DNA of 64,000 nucleotides from Exiguobacterium acetylicum DSM 20416 (GCF_000702605.1 NZ_JNIR01000001.1:1974501-2038500); one strand, 5' to 3'. Shown: positions 1 to 8,701, counted from the first letter of the stretch. Made by a program: numbers and translations. The notes: generated by a model not told the origin, from the letters alone.

Positions 1-1
1 T

Positions 2-1111
2 CTTCTTACCGAAGACCATGCCGATACCGTCTTTATGACCAAGTGAAGCGACCGTTCCTTTGTTCTCGTACGTGAACGTCGATGTTTGACGACCAGCGAT
101 GAGTGCTGCGATGTTCTCAGCGACTTTGTGTGCTTGTTGTGTCGCGATTTGTGCAGTTGGTGGGTACGGACGGTTCGAACTTGGATCCATGACTGCTGAA
201 CAGTCACCGATCATGAAGACGTTGTCGTGTCCTGGAACACGGAGATCTTCTTCGACGACGACACGGTTACGCATTGCTTCGAAACCAGATGCTGCAACGA
301 CAGGGTTACCGCTGACGCCACCTGTCCAGATGATCGTGTTCGCTTCGATTGTTTCAGTTGTGTCGCCTTGAAGCGGACCGAATGTGACACTTCCTGGTCC
401 ACATTCCTTGATGCCGTTACCGAGTTTGAACTCGATACCTTGACGCTCGAGCCATTTGTGTGCGTAGTTGACGAGATCTGCATCGAATCCTGGAAGGACT
501 GTCGGTGCTGCCTCGATGTTGACGACACGAACGAGTTCGCGTGGGATATCATATTGTTTGCACAGTTCTGGAATACGGTTGACGAGTTCACCCATGAACT
601 CGATTCCTGTGAATCCAGCACCACCAACAACGATCGTCAAGAGTGAACGATCTTGTGATCCTGTTGTTTTGTACTGTGCGAATGAGTAATCGATATGTTC
701 CTTGATTTTACGGACGCTGTTCAACGAGCTGATTGTCAGCGCGTGTTCCTTCAATCCTTTGATACCGAATGTTTCAGGAACGCCACCGAGAGCAACGACA
801 ACGTAATCATAAGGGACTGTTCCGCCATCTTGTAAGAGAACCGTTTTAGCAGCCGTATCGACTTTCTCAACGATACCTTTGACGAGTTTGACGCGTGACG
901 GGTTGATGACATCATTGATGTAGATGCGCGCTTGCTCCGCAGACATCGTACCTGCAGCTGGTTCGTGCAACCAAGTTGTTTGGTAATGATAGTCGTGTTT
1001 GTTGATCAGCGTGATGTTCGCTTGATCGACGCCTAGTTTCTTTTGAAGGTTGACTGCTGTGATCAATCCACCGTAGCCCGCTCCAAGAATAACAATGTTA
1101 GGTGTGTTCAT
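2..1111 (-). CDS. ndh: type II NADH dehydrogenase (NDH-2), 3' end cut by window edge
   Basis: Single-subunit, non-proton-pumping NADH:menaquinone oxidoreductase of the respiratory chain, peripheral on the inner membrane face. The reading frame is open from the ATG at 1111 to the window edge (370 codons). An N-terminal dinucleotide-binding motif GAGYGG lies at about residues 10-15, a second one (VGGAGFTGIE) near residue 165, and the FAD-site motif MIGDC near residue 315. The family is about 400 residues, so roughly 30 C-terminal residues are missing. It is divergent from the ferredoxin-NADP reductase gene. A Rex-like palindrome lies about 30 bp upstream of the start, which suggests control by the NADH/NAD ratio. 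Position next to yumC suggests the yumB orthologue. Confidence 0.93.
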   Translation of the reverse strand, partial: MNTPNIVILGAGYGGLITAVNLQKKLGVDQANITLINKHDYHYQTTWLHEPAAGTMSAEQARIYINDVINPSRVKLVKGIVEKVDTAAKTVLLQDGGTVPYDYVVVALGGVPETFGIKGLKEHALTISSLNSVRKIKEHIDYSFAQYKTTGSQDRSLLTIVVGGAGFTGIEFMGELVNRIPELCKQYDIPRELVRVVNIEAAPTVLPGFDADLVNYAHKWLERQGIEFKLGNGIKECGPGSVTFGPLQGDTTETIEANTIIWTGGVSGNPVVAASGFEAMRNRVVVEEDLRVPGHDNVFMIGDCSAVMDPSSNRPYPPTAQIATQQAHKVAENIAALIAGRQTSTFTYENKGTVASLGHKDGIGMVFGKK

Positions 1112-1142
1112 GTTCTGATACTCCTTACGAATCGTAGTTTTG

Positions 1143-1160
1143 TTGTGATTTTCTTCACAT
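1143..1160. promoter_or_regulatory. Rex-like operator upstream of NDH-2
   Basis: The sequence TTGTGATTTTCTTCACAT is an imperfect inverted repeat close to the Rex consensus TTGTGAA-N4-TTCACAA. It sits 32-49 bp upstream of the NDH-2 start codon. In Bacillus the ndh gene is a known Rex target, so repression at low NADH/NAD is the likely role. Binding is inferred from the motif only. Confidence 0.5.
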
Positions 1161-1294
1161 TCAATTACAGACGAATGCTCAAAAATTTTGTTCAAATAAT
1201 GTTCACATGTCTATAAGCCTATTGAAACACTTTTTAGGAATGATTGCAAAAGAAAAATGTCATTTCCCTTAAAAAAATGTGAGATGTCCCGCAC

Positions 1295-1325
1295 TTGCAC
1301 CCTAACCCCCTACTTCCTATATAAT
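1295..1325 (+). promoter_or_regulatory. promoter of ferredoxin-NADP reductase gene
   Basis: A -35 TTGCAC (1295-1300) and a perfect -10 TATAAT (1320-1325) are separated by 19 bp, slightly longer than ideal. The gene follows after a 30-nt leader with AGGAGG at 1342-1347. Confidence 0.55.
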
Positions 1326-1354
1326 AGACCTATCCAACGCTAGGAGGGAATCAG

Positions 1355-2353
1355 ATGCACCAACCATATGATGTCACGATCATCGGCGGCGGTCCGGTCG
1401 GACTGTTCACCGCGTTTTATTCAGGGATGCGCCAGATGAAGACGAAGGTCATCGAGAGTCTACCTCAATTAGGTGGTCAACTCGCTACACTTTATCCTGA
1501 AAAATATATATACGATATCGCCGGTTTTCCGAAAGTAAAAGCGCAGGAACTGGTCGATCGATTGCTTGAACAAGCAAATGAATTCGATCCGACGTACGTG
1601 CTCGGTGAGACCGTCATCGCTTACGAACGTATGGATGACGGAATCATCCGCCTCGTCACGAACAAAGGCGAGCATTATACGAAGACCGTCATCTTGACGG
1701 CAGGAAACGGCTCGTTCGCTGCACGTCCACTCGGCGTCGCGGACGCAGAACGCTTCGAAGAGACGAACTTACACTATTTCGTCAACGACATGGAGCGTTT
1801 TAAGGATCGCCAAGTCGTCTTGCTTGGTGGCGGCGATTCAGCAGTCGACTGGTCATTGATGCTTGAACCGATCGCAAAATCCGTCACGCTCGTCCACCGC
1901 CGCGATAAGTTCCGTGCCCATGAACATTCGGTCGAACTGTTACACGATTCGTCCGTCAACGTCATGACACCATATACACTTGAATCGGTCACAGGTGAGA
2001 CGCACATCGAGACGCTGACGTTCAAACATGCTGAAAGCGGCGAAGTCGTTGTCGTTGCTGCTGACGATGTCGTCTGTAACTTCGGTTTCGTCTCGTCACT
2101 CGGACCGCTTAAAGAATGGGAAGTTGAATTCGAACGCAATTCGATTCGCGTCAACTCGAAGATGGAGACAGCGATTCCAGGTGTCTTCGCTTGTGGTGAT
2201 ATTGCGACTTACGAAGGACGCGTTAAACTGATCGCAACAGGATTCGGTGAAGCACCGATCGCCGTTAACCAAGCGAAGCTTCTCGTTGATCCATCTGCTC
2301 GTCACCCGCAACACTCGACGAGTCTGTTTGAAAAAGTAACGAATCATTCTTGA
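1355..2353 (+). CDS. yumC: ferredoxin/flavodoxin--NADP+ reductase (YumC type)
   Basis: Thioredoxin-reductase-like flavoprotein that moves electrons between NADPH and ferredoxin or flavodoxin in the cytoplasm. The length of 332 residues equals the Bacillus enzyme. The FAD motif GGGPVG is at residues 11-16 and the NADPH motif GGGDSAVD at 158-165; the redox CxxC of true thioredoxin reductases is absent, which defines this FNR class. The FAD-site GDIATYEG is near the C-terminus. The start is fixed by AGGAGG 7 nt upstream. It is monocistronic with its own promoter and terminator. Confidence 0.95.
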   Translation: MHQPYDVTIIGGGPVGLFTAFYSGMRQMKTKVIESLPQLGGQLATLYPEKYIYDIAGFPKVKAQELVDRLLEQANEFDPTYVLGETVIAYERMDDGIIRLVTNKGEHYTKTVILTAGNGSFAARPLGVADAERFEETNLHYFVNDMERFKDRQVVLLGGGDSAVDWSLMLEPIAKSVTLVHRRDKFRAHEHSVELLHDSSVNVMTPYTLESVTGETHIETLTFKHAESGEVVVVAADDVVCNFGFVSSLGPLKEWEVEFERNSIRVNSKMETAIPGVFACGDIATYEGRVKLIATGFGEAPIAVNQAKLLVDPSARHPQHSTSLFEKVTNHS

Positions 2354-2379
2354 GATATATGTGAATGACTGTAAATGAT

Positions 2380-2425
2380 GAGAGGTCGGATTCCGGATGA
2401 CATACCGGAGCCCGACCTCTCATTT
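2380..2425 (+). terminator. rho-independent terminator after yumC
   Basis: A long near-perfect hairpin (GAGAGGTCGG pairing with CCGACCTCTC, plus a TCCGG/CCGGA inner arm) is followed by ATTTTC. It closes the yumC transcript. Confidence 0.75.
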
Positions 2426-2463
2426 TCATGGAATCACACTTAAGATGTTGAAAACGTCCGATT

Positions 2464-2955
2464 TCATACGGATGATCTTTTAACAGGTATCCGATAAATC
2501 CGTTGTACGAGTTCGACTCCACCACGCTCAATCGTCGATTCTTCGAAGACCTGACCACCAAATCGTTCGTAAAACCGACACGCAGAATTATCTCGCAAGA
2601 CAGAAACCTGCATCGTCTCATACTCCGCTAAATCATCAGCAATCTGGTGAAACAACGCTTTCCCGAATCCCTGCCCTTGAGACGCTTGTAAGACATAAAT
2701 CGCATAGAGCTCCCCTTCACGCGCATCACTTCGATTCGGTCCGCCTTGCGCAAATCCGACGATTTCGTCTTCTGATTCCACAACATACACGCGCTCATCG
2801 ACTAACGTCTGCTCCCATTGTTTCGTCCGTTTCGCATGCGACAACTGTGCTAAATACGGAGCCGGGATGATCCCTTGATACGTCTCGCGCCAGGCATCGA
2901 TATGAACGCGCGCGATGGCTGACGCATCTTCAAGACGCGCTTTACGAATATTCAT
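2464..2955 (-). CDS. GNAT family N-acetyltransferase
   Basis: 163-residue single-domain GNAT protein, expected to transfer an acetyl group from acetyl-CoA to an unidentified amine. The N-terminus (NIRKARLEDASAIARVH) is the typical beta1-alpha1 opening, and the acetyl-CoA loop QGQGFGKALF sits near residue 96. Its ATG overlaps the stop of the upstream acetyltransferase gene by 4 bp (ATGA), so the two are translationally coupled. Substrate cannot be told from sequence. Confidence 0.88.
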   Translation of the reverse strand: MNIRKARLEDASAIARVHIDAWRETYQGIIPAPYLAQLSHAKRTKQWEQTLVDERVYVVESEDEIVGFAQGGPNRSDAREGELYAIYVLQASQGQGFGKALFHQIADDLAEYETMQVSVLRDNSACRFYERFGGQVFEESTIERGGVELVQRIYRIPVKRSSV

Positions 2956-3455
2956 AACGCAATGATGAAGCGACGTGTTTCGCGTCCATTACGAACAGTC
3001 GGCTCGATTTCTCGTCCGCCGTTCGCTAAGATGACACGACGTGATGCTAGATTATCAACGCCACACGTCAGTAGCACTTGATCCAGTCCACGTTGTCGTG
3101 CTTCTTCAAGCGCCAATCGAAGACCAGTCGTCGCATACCCTTTCTGACGCTCAGATGGTCGGATCCCGTATCCGATATGTCCGCCGTATAACTTCAAGTT
3201 CTCCGTCAAATCATGCCGGAAGTTCAGCGCACCGACGATTCGTTGCCCGTCGACCATCCAGTACGTCGAATGGGTGACAAGACCCGGTCTGACCGTCGTC
3301 TCCATCTCCTTGAGTTCCGCAAAATAAGCGCCGAGCGGTTCATATGTGTCTCCGACTGCTTCCGGCACAATCGTTTCGCCCGACTCTCGCCAGTCTTCTA
3401 AAAAGGCGCGGTACTCTGTCTCCCACGCAAGAGTTGGTTTCATTAACTGCATCAT
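2952..3455 (-). CDS. GNAT family N-acetyltransferase (RimJ/RimL-like)
   Basis: 167 residues with a GNAT fold; the acetyl-CoA loop is RPSERQKGYATTGLRLAL near residues 100-117, and a C-terminal N-ASRRVILANGG segment is typical of this family. It lies between an epimerase gene (4-bp overlap upstream) and another acetyltransferase (4-bp overlap downstream), so all three form one operon. A GAGGAGGTG ribosome site lies about 11 nt before the start. Substrate unknown. Confidence 0.87.
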   Translation of the reverse strand: MMQLMKPTLAWETEYRAFLEDWRESGETIVPEAVGDTYEPLGAYFAELKEMETTVRPGLVTHSTYWMVDGQRIVGALNFRHDLTENLKLYGGHIGYGIRPSERQKGYATTGLRLALEEARQRGLDQVLLTCGVDNLASRRVILANGGREIEPTVRNGRETRRFIIAL

Positions 3456-4318
3456 TGGTGATTGCGCACCTCCTCTTCAATCAAACGATCGAGCCAGTCA
3501 TCGACATGTTGGAACAGATAGCCCGCTTGTTTCGCAGCTGTTGTATCCATATAGAAATCGCGTTCTGGCGCAAGCGGTGATTCATCCTCTCCTTTTGCGA
3601 CGAGTTGACTTGTCGTTCCCGCAACGCGGTCGATTTTATCCAATAGGTCTTGAATCGATAAGACACCGTCACTTGCAGCATTGATCGGTCCCGTCAGTTC
3701 CGAGCGACCACACCACTCAAGAAAGGCAGCGGCTTCGTAACTTGAGATATAACCCATCTTTGCGTATGTGTTTTCAGCAACGATCGGACGGCTGCCAAGC
3801 GCCCGCTTGATATGAAAGACAAGTCGCTCCGTATAGTCATCGGGTCCGAGAACAACCGGGAAACGGACGGCAACGACTGGGAATGTCGCCCGTTGGAAGA
3901 AATAACTCTCCGCTTGGCGTTTCCCTTCGCCATATCCATGTTCCTTCTCAAGGTCATATTTCCCGGGAAACGGATTGTAGGCACGCTCGGTGATATTCGC
4001 ACCACCGTCTTCATAGACAGACATCGTCGAAGTCAACACGTAGCGTCCGACTTTTCCTTCAAACGCGTCGACCGCGAGCTTTGCTTGATACGGCGTGAAA
4101 CAGATATTGTCATAAATGACATCCCAGTGCTGTTGGCTCAAGTCCTTCATCGTACTACTCGACGTCCGATCCCCTTTAAAGAATGTCAAGCCCTTTGCGA
4201 CCGGTGGAGTATGCTCACCGCGTGTGACGATCGTCACATCATCCCCCGAATCGGCTAACCGAATCGCTAAGCGTCGTCCGAAATAGCGTGTTCCCCCGAA
4301 GATCAATACTTTTCTCAT
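3452..4318 (-). CDS. NAD-dependent epimerase/dehydratase family protein
   Basis: Short-chain-dehydrogenase-like protein of 288 residues with an N-terminal Rossmann motif (LIFGGTRYFGRRLA, residues 4-17). The extended-SDR Tyr is probably in the segment around STMSVYEDG. I chose the ATG at 4318 because a GGGAGGG site lies just upstream and the protein then starts with the Rossmann strand; a longer in-frame extension to 4495 has no ribosome site and runs through the terminator of the neighbouring Fe-S gene. Likely acts on a nucleotide sugar or RNA-associated substrate, but the precise role is unknown. First gene of a three-gene operon with two acetyltransferases. Confidence 0.85.
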   Translation of the reverse strand: MRKVLIFGGTRYFGRRLAIRLADSGDDVTIVTRGEHTPPVAKGLTFFKGDRTSSSTMKDLSQQHWDVIYDNICFTPYQAKLAVDAFEGKVGRYVLTSTMSVYEDGGANITERAYNPFPGKYDLEKEHGYGEGKRQAESYFFQRATFPVVAVRFPVVLGPDDYTERLVFHIKRALGSRPIVAENTYAKMGYISSYEAAAFLEWCGRSELTGPINAASDGVLSIQDLLDKIDRVAGTTSQLVAKGEDESPLAPERDFYMDTTAAKQAGYLFQHVDDWLDRLIEEEVRNHQ

Positions 4319-4397
4319 CTTGAAGCCCTCCCTTTTCGTAGTAGCATTCACTCTCTTAATATTTCGAGTCAATGGAACAGGTCTCCTGTAGAAGGCA

Positions 4398-4427
4398 ATA
4401 AAAAAATCGTGGACATCGTCCACGATT
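4398..4427 (-). terminator. terminator of the A-type Fe-S carrier gene
   Basis: On the minus strand AATCGTGGAC pairs with GTCCACGATT around a 3-nt loop, followed by a run of T. It lies 8 nt after the stop of the gene at 4435-4785. Confidence 0.85.
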
Positions 4428-4434
4428 GGATTCA

Positions 4435-4785
4435 TTAACAGCCACCCGGTGTCCCGGCATTCGTTGCCGTCCGGAACGATGTCCCGCAACCGCATGTTGC
4501 GATAGCATTCGGATTCGTGATCGTAAATCCGCCGCCGAGCATCGACTGCTTATAATCGATTTCCAGTCCTTTGACGACCGGATAATCTTTTTCGTCCACG
4601 ATGACGGTCACGCCGTGCTGTTCGAAAACGAGATCCGTTTCTTTCTGTTGATCGAATCCCATTCCGTACGACAGACCACTACATCCACCACCTTGGACGA
4701 GCATCCGAAGATTCCGTTCATCTGCTGGTGCCTGCGCCATCATGTCCTGGACTTGTAACGCTGCTGCCTCCGTTAAATGGATCAT
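4435..4785 (-). CDS. yutM: HesB/IscA-type iron-sulfur carrier protein
   Basis: 116-residue A-type carrier that accepts a Fe-S cluster from an assembly scaffold and delivers it to apo-proteins. The three conserved cysteines are visible: one in GGGCSGLSYG (about residue 35) and two in the C-terminal CGCGTSF. A short extra tail (ATNAGTPGGC) follows the usual end and contains a fourth cysteine. The gene is monocistronic with its own terminator. It is not in the suf operon at 17-22 kb but probably works with it. Confidence 0.92.
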   Translation of the reverse strand: MIHLTEAAALQVQDMMAQAPADERNLRMLVQGGGCSGLSYGMGFDQQKETDLVFEQHGVTVIVDEKDYPVVKGLEIDYKQSMLGGGFTITNPNAIATCGCGTSFRTATNAGTPGGC

Positions 4786-4844
4786 GTCATCACCTTCCTT
4801 TTCTTTAGTATACGCAACTTTTGGGCGAATCGAAACCTAGTTGC

Positions 4845-4873
4845 TTGAAACTATCTTGAATTCGTTGTATAAA
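4845..4873 (+). promoter_or_regulatory. promoter of the FMN riboswitch-ribU unit
   Basis: TTGAAA (4845-4850), 17-bp spacer, TATAAA (4868-4873). It lies 28 bp before the first paired base of the riboswitch. A second, weaker set (TTGAAT 4856, TACAAT 4881, 19-bp spacer) overlaps it. Confidence 0.65.
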
Positions 4874-4900
4874 TGGTATGTACAATAAAATAATCGTTCC

Positions 4901-5035
4901 ATCTTCAGGGCAGGGTGAAATTCCCGACCGGCGGTAAACAACTCTTCTTGAGTTGAAGCCCGCGAGCGAATAGGGCGCTATTTGCTGATTCTGTGTAATT
5001 CAGGAGCCGACAGTATAGTCTGGATGGGAGAAGAT
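4901..5035 (+). ncRNA. FMN riboswitch (RFN element)
   Basis: Classic RFN sequence blocks are present: AGGGCAGGGTGAAATTCCC, GACCGGCGGT, AGCCCGCGAGCG and GTCTGGATGGGAGAAGATGG. The closing helix P1 is ATCTTC (4901-4906) with GAAGAT (5030-5035). FMN binding should favour the downstream terminator and lower ribU expression when flavin is plentiful. This is established behaviour of the family; the ligand here is read from the conserved core. Confidence 0.95.
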
Positions 5036-5102
5036 GGCGGCATGAGTTTGAATTTGATCGATTTTTGCAACAATCGATTAGGTTTATTTAATGCGGACTT
5101 CT

Positions 5103-5134
5103 CCCCTGTTGATCTCATCAATAGGGGTTTCTTT
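5103..5134 (+). terminator. riboswitch-controlled terminator before ribU
   Basis: CCCCTGTTGAT and ATCAATAGGGG form an 11-bp stem with a 3-nt loop, followed by TTTCTTT. It lies between the RFN aptamer and ribU, so control is probably by transcription attenuation. Confidence 0.85.
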
Positions 5135-5194
5135 ATGGTCGCAGTCATGCCAATACTTCATCGAGAGGAACGAGCAAAAGGAGACAATACTCGT

Positions 5195-5761
5195 ATGAAA
5201 CGCACACAAAAAATGGTCACTCTGTCAATGTTAGGTTCAATCTCGTTTGTTCTTATGCTAATCAATTTTCCACTACCGTTCTTACCGAACTATCTGAAGA
5301 TCGACTTCAGTGATGTTCCTGCTCTCGTCGCAGCGATCATGTTCTCACCGGTTGCGGGCGTCATCGTCGAAGCATTGAAGAACGTGTTGTACTATATCTT
5401 CCGCGGAAGTGGTGTTCCGGTCGGAGAATTCGCGAACTTTGCTGCAGGCGTCGCATTCGTACTTCCCGTCAGCTGGTTCTACCACAAAAAGAAATCAACA
5501 CAAGGTCTCGCAACTGGTCTCGTCGCTGGTACGATCACGATGGCACTTGGTCTTGCGATCCTCAACTATATCTTGATCCTGCCAGCGTATGCATGGTTCC
5601 TCGGTATGGACTACATGGCGGATCCAGCTGTCAAATGGACAGCGATCACAGCCGGTATCTTACCGTTTAACGTTATCAAGGCGTTGTTCATCTCGGCACT
5701 CTTCATTCCACTGTTCTTGAAACTAAGACCATGGATGATGCGCCGTCAACAATCTGCCTGA
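5195..5761 (+). CDS. ribU: riboflavin ECF transporter S component RibU
   Basis: Substrate-binding membrane protein that takes up riboflavin together with a shared ECF ATPase/T module (not in this window). 188 residues, with about five to six hydrophobic helices and an N-terminal MKRTQKMVTLSMLGSISFVL segment typical of S components. The ATG at 5195 is chosen because AAAGGAG lies 11 nt upstream and the length fits RibU; the frame stays open upstream through the riboswitch, which is not coding. Regulated by the FMN riboswitch. Confidence 0.94.
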   Translation: MKRTQKMVTLSMLGSISFVLMLINFPLPFLPNYLKIDFSDVPALVAAIMFSPVAGVIVEALKNVLYYIFRGSGVPVGEFANFAAGVAFVLPVSWFYHKKKSTQGLATGLVAGTITMALGLAILNYILILPAYAWFLGMDYMADPAVKWTAITAGILPFNVIKALFISALFIPLFLKLRPWMMRRQQSA

Positions 5762-5791
5762 TCCGAAAAGCTGCGCCCGCTGACGGACACG

Positions 5792-5826
5792 AATCCCCTC
5801 GTTCAGATGAACGAGGGGATTTTTTG
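5792..5826. terminator. bidirectional terminator between ribU and yuzB
   Basis: A perfect 13-bp inverted repeat AATCCCCTCGTTC/GAACGAGGGGATT with a 4-nt loop is followed by TTTTT on the plus strand. It lies between two convergent genes. Confidence 0.85.
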
Positions 5827-5837
5827 GCTGTCTTTGT

Positions 5838-6071
5838 TTACAGCTCGTTCTCTTCAATTTTCAGGTAAATCTTCTCGAGCAACTCTTCCGGTGTTTCGCC
5901 TACGACGGTCTCACCATCGACGAGACAAAAATGATCGAGCGAACAAATGCCACAATAGCCGAGGCAACCGTATTCGACAACATCGACATTCGGGTCACGT
6001 TCGAGTTGCTCCATGACGACCTGTGTACCAGCCGCTAAATTACTGATACAAAATTCAATAATCGGATTCAC
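5838..6071 (-). CDS. yuzB: YuzB family protein (DUF1450)
   Basis: 77-residue protein of unknown function. It carries a cysteine cluster CLGYCGIC near residues 36-43 plus Cys8, a pattern like thioredoxin-fold [2Fe-2S] ferredoxin proteins, so Fe-S binding is possible. The start is GTG at 6071, preceded by GGAGGAAAAAAA. It is divergent from yutJ, as in Bacillus. Confidence 0.85.
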   Translation of the reverse strand: MNPIIEFCISNLAAGTQVVMEQLERDPNVDVVEYGCLGYCGICSLDHFCLVDGETVVGETPEELLEKIYLKIEENEL

Positions 6072-6163
6072 TTTTTTTCCTCCTTCAAGCAGGAAACGAC
6101 CTGCCTCATGTCGTATTATACAAGGTCAGACTGATTTAGGGGAACTAAGGGGGATTTTACGTT

Positions 6164-7216
6164 ATGAAGCAATTGGTCGTACTCGGCGGAGGATATGGTG
6201 GAATGCGGATTTGTGAGCGGTTCAAGGACGAGGAAGTTGCCGTCACGCTCGTCGATCGTCTGCCATACCACGCACTCAAAACGGAATATTACGCACTCGC
6301 AGCAGGTACATTATCAGATCGGGATGTCCGGATTGAATTTCCGGAGGGGAAACATCTTACTTATAAATATGGACATGTCATCAAAATCTCACCGGAGACG
6401 AATACGGTCCACCTGCAGGACGGATCAGAATTATTTTATGATGACTTGATCATCGCTCTCGGTTGTGAGGATAAATACCACAACATTCCGGGTGCTCAAG
6501 AGTTTACATACAGCATCCAGACACTTGAAGAATCAAGGAAGACACAGCAAGCGATCTATGGCCTGTCACCGGGATCCGTCGTCTCGATCGTCGGTGCCGG
6601 TCTATCCGGTGTCGAACTTGCCAGTGAACTGCATGAGAGCCGGAAAGATTTGACGATTCGTTTGTTCGACCGTGGACCATCCGTCTTGTCGTTCTTATCG
6701 GACAAAGTCTCGTCTTACGTTCAGGAATGGTTCGAAGAACATGACGTAGAGGTTATCAATAATTCGAACGTCACGCTCGTCACGGCGGACGACGTGCGAA
6801 ATGGCGACGATACGTATCCATCCGACTTAACGATTTGGACGGCAGGTACGCAGCCGGTCAAAGTCGTTCGTGATCTCGGCTTTGCTGCAGACAGTGGTGG
6901 TCGAATCAAATTGACGGCACATCATCATGTACCGGAATACGATAACGTCTTCGTCATCGGCGATTGTGCCAGCTTGCCGTATGCACCAAGTGGTCAACTT
7001 GCAGAACATCAAGCAGAACAAGTCGTTGACGTCTTGCAAGCGAAATGGCAAGGGAAAAAGCTACCGAAGCTGCCAGAAATCAAACTGCGTGGAATGCTCG
7101 GCTCCCTCGGAAAATCAGATGGTTTTGGGATCGTCATGGGCAAACAAGCACTGACAGGGAAAGTTCCACGTCTTTTGAAGTCCGGTGTCTTATGGAAACA
7201 CAAAAAGATTAAATGA
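6164..7216 (+). CDS. yutJ: NADH dehydrogenase-like flavoprotein YutJ
   Basis: 350-residue pyridine nucleotide-disulfide oxidoreductase of the NDH-2-like group. The FAD motif GGGYGG is at residues 8-13, the NADH motif GAGLSGVELA near residue 145 and the FAD-binding VFVIGDCAS near residue 263. It is shorter than true NDH-2 and lacks a clear C-terminal membrane-anchoring segment, so quinone reduction is uncertain. AGGGGG lies 12 nt before the ATG. Neighbours yuzB, yuzD and yutI are the same as in Bacillus. Confidence 0.88.
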   Translation: MKQLVVLGGGYGGMRICERFKDEEVAVTLVDRLPYHALKTEYYALAAGTLSDRDVRIEFPEGKHLTYKYGHVIKISPETNTVHLQDGSELFYDDLIIALGCEDKYHNIPGAQEFTYSIQTLEESRKTQQAIYGLSPGSVVSIVGAGLSGVELASELHESRKDLTIRLFDRGPSVLSFLSDKVSSYVQEWFEEHDVEVINNSNVTLVTADDVRNGDDTYPSDLTIWTAGTQPVKVVRDLGFAADSGGRIKLTAHHHVPEYDNVFVIGDCASLPYAPSGQLAEHQAEQVVDVLQAKWQGKKLPKLPEIKLRGMLGSLGKSDGFGIVMGKQALTGKVPRLLKSGVLWKHKKIK

Positions 7217-7218
7217 GC

Positions 7219-7251
7219 AAAAGAGGTATCCGACTCGGGATACCTCTTTTT
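7219..7251. terminator. terminator between yutJ and yuzD (bidirectional)
   Basis: AAAAGAGGTATCC and GGGATACCTCTTTTT form a stem with a short loop; T and A tracts on both sides let it serve both convergent genes. Confidence 0.8.
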
Positions 7252-7254
7252 CAT

Positions 7255-7551
7255 TCACCCCGTTTGACTTAACTTCGCATCGATCGCCGCCGTAATCGTC
7301 TTTAGTTTGACGTACCCCTCGTCAATCATCTCGTCATCTAGAACAATCAACGGGTAAAAATAGACATCCTCTTTCAGCGCTTCCGTCCATTGATCCGCTG
7401 CAGCTGTCTCGAAATCGATATAACGTAACGTCATCGCTTGCTCATATTTCCGCCCAAGGACGGCTTGTAACCAGCTGAACGTCTCTTCCGAGCTGGGTGC
7501 CCCGACACAACTCGGACAAGTGACTGCTGTCCCATAAACCGTGATTTCCAT
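7255..7551 (-). CDS. yuzD: YuzD family protein (DUF1462)
   Basis: 98 residues, thioredoxin-like small protein with a CPSC motif at residues 12-15 ([12 protein letters not shown]), which is consistent with redox or metal chemistry. Function is not established. It is divergent from yutI (NifU-like) and convergent with yutJ, the arrangement seen in Bacillus; this suggests a link with Fe-S or disulfide metabolism. Ribosome site AAAGGGGGA 7 nt upstream. Confidence 0.85.
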   Translation of the reverse strand: MEITVYGTAVTCPSCVGAPSSEETFSWLQAVLGRKYEQAMTLRYIDFETAAADQWTEALKEDVYFYPLIVLDDEMIDEGYVKLKTITAAIDAKLSQTG

Positions 7552-7603
7552 CTTGAAGTCCCCCTTTTCAATTCACTCCTCTTTAGTATACAAGTTTTCC
7601 AGA

Positions 7604-7632
7604 TTGAGAACATTTTTCAACCCTGTTACAAT
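7604..7632 (+). promoter_or_regulatory. promoter of yutI
   Basis: TTGAGA (7604-7609), 17-bp spacer, TACAAT (7627-7632), 28 bp before the yutI ATG. Confidence 0.7.
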
Positions 7633-7660
7633 GAAACTATACGAAAGGATGTGTTTACGC

Positions 7661-7888
7661 ATGGAAATGTTTGATCAAGTGAATGAAGTTCTTGAAAAAT
7701 TGCGTCCGTTCCTTCTTCGTGATGGAGGAGACGTTGAACTCGTAGATGTAGAAGACGGAATCGTAAAACTCCGTTTGATGGGAGCTTGTGGTAGCTGCCC
7801 AAGTTCAACAATCACATCGAAGGCCGGTATCGAACGTGCCCTTCTTGAAGAAGTCGCTGGTGTCGTCGAAGTCGAACAAGTCTTCTAA
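7661..7888 (+). CDS. yutI: NifU C-terminal domain Fe-S protein (YutI)
   Basis: 75-residue single NifU-C domain that binds a Fe-S cluster through the CGSCPSS motif (residues 46-52) and helps deliver it. The domain opening [24 protein letters not shown] is nearly diagnostic. The ATG at 7661 fits a GAAAGGA site 11 nt upstream; an earlier in-frame ATG at 7649 lies inside that site, and the frame further upstream overlaps the promoter. Own promoter and terminator. Confidence 0.93.
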   Translation: MEMFDQVNEVLEKLRPFLLRDGGDVELVDVEDGIVKLRLMGACGSCPSSTITSKAGIERALLEEVAGVVEVEQVF

Positions 7889-7896
7889 TACATGAA

Positions 7897-7927
7897 ATCC
7901 CGAACGAATTCTCGTTCGGGATCTTTT
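7897..7927 (+). terminator. terminator after yutI
   Basis: ATCCCGAACGA/TCGTTCGGGAT stem followed by CTTTTGA; it may also serve the convergent yutF gene. Confidence 0.75.
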
Positions 7928-7930
7928 GAT

Positions 7931-8695
7931 TCATAGAATCCATTCAGCTAACGTATCGACCATATATGTCGGTTGACGATCCTGACCTTGAATGAAGACG
8001 GGTGTATGGACGCCAGAATTGACGTGCATCGTCCGGATGCCTCCATTGATTCCGAACAGAATGTCCGTATGGTAGTTATCCCCGACCATGATGACGTCTT
8101 CTTTCGACAGACCGATCATCTCCGTTGCGATATCGACCATGACCGGTTCCGGTTTACCGATGAAGAACGGTTCCTTCTCCGTCGTCACGCGCAGGACAGA
8201 CGTCAAGGCACCGTTACCTGGCAAGAAACCACGTTCTGTCGGAATCGCGATGTCACCATTCGTCGAGATGAAACGAGCACCAGCACGAATCGCAAGGGCA
8301 CCGACAGCGAGTTTTTCATACGTGATCTGACGGTCGAGACCGATGACGACGTAGTCTGCCGCTTCGGTTGCGACGACGTCTAACCCTTCCCGTTCAAGCG
8401 CATCGATCAATCCTGTTTCTCCGATGGCATAGACGCGCGCTTTCGGTGATAGATCAGCGATATAACGACCAGTCGCCATCGCACTCGTCAAGACATGCTT
8501 CGCATCAGAATGAACACCCATCCCGCGTAATTTCTCCGCGACAGCTTCTGCCGTCATCGACGCATTATTCGTCACGAACAAATACGGAATCCCTTCTGCT
8601 TGCAGACGATTGACGAAATCGACCGCTTCTTTTACCGGTTCCGTTCCGTTGTACATCGTTCCATCTAAATCAAATAAATAGCCTTTTGCCTTCAT
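7931..8695 (-). CDS. yutF: HAD-IIA family phosphatase (YutF/NagD-like)
   Basis: 254-residue haloacid-dehalogenase hydrolase. The nucleophile motif FDLDGTMYNG is at residues 8-17, motif II (FVTNNAS) near residue 40, the conserved Lys in FIGKPEP near 175 and motif III GDNYHTDI near 202. The cap is type C2. Family members remove phosphate from small metabolites such as nucleoside or sugar phosphates; the true substrate is not known. It follows yutE by 6 nt and uses a GAGGAGTGA site inside that gene's end. Confidence 0.92.
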   Translation of the reverse strand: MKAKGYLFDLDGTMYNGTEPVKEAVDFVNRLQAEGIPYLFVTNNASMTAEAVAEKLRGMGVHSDAKHVLTSAMATGRYIADLSPKARVYAIGETGLIDALEREGLDVVATEAADYVVIGLDRQITYEKLAVGALAIRAGARFISTNGDIAIPTERGFLPGNGALTSVLRVTTEKEPFFIGKPEPVMVDIATEMIGLSKEDVIMVGDNYHTDILFGINGGIRTMHVNSGVHTPVFIQGQDRQPTYMVDTLAEWIL

Positions 8696-8701
8696 CCTGA
8701 C

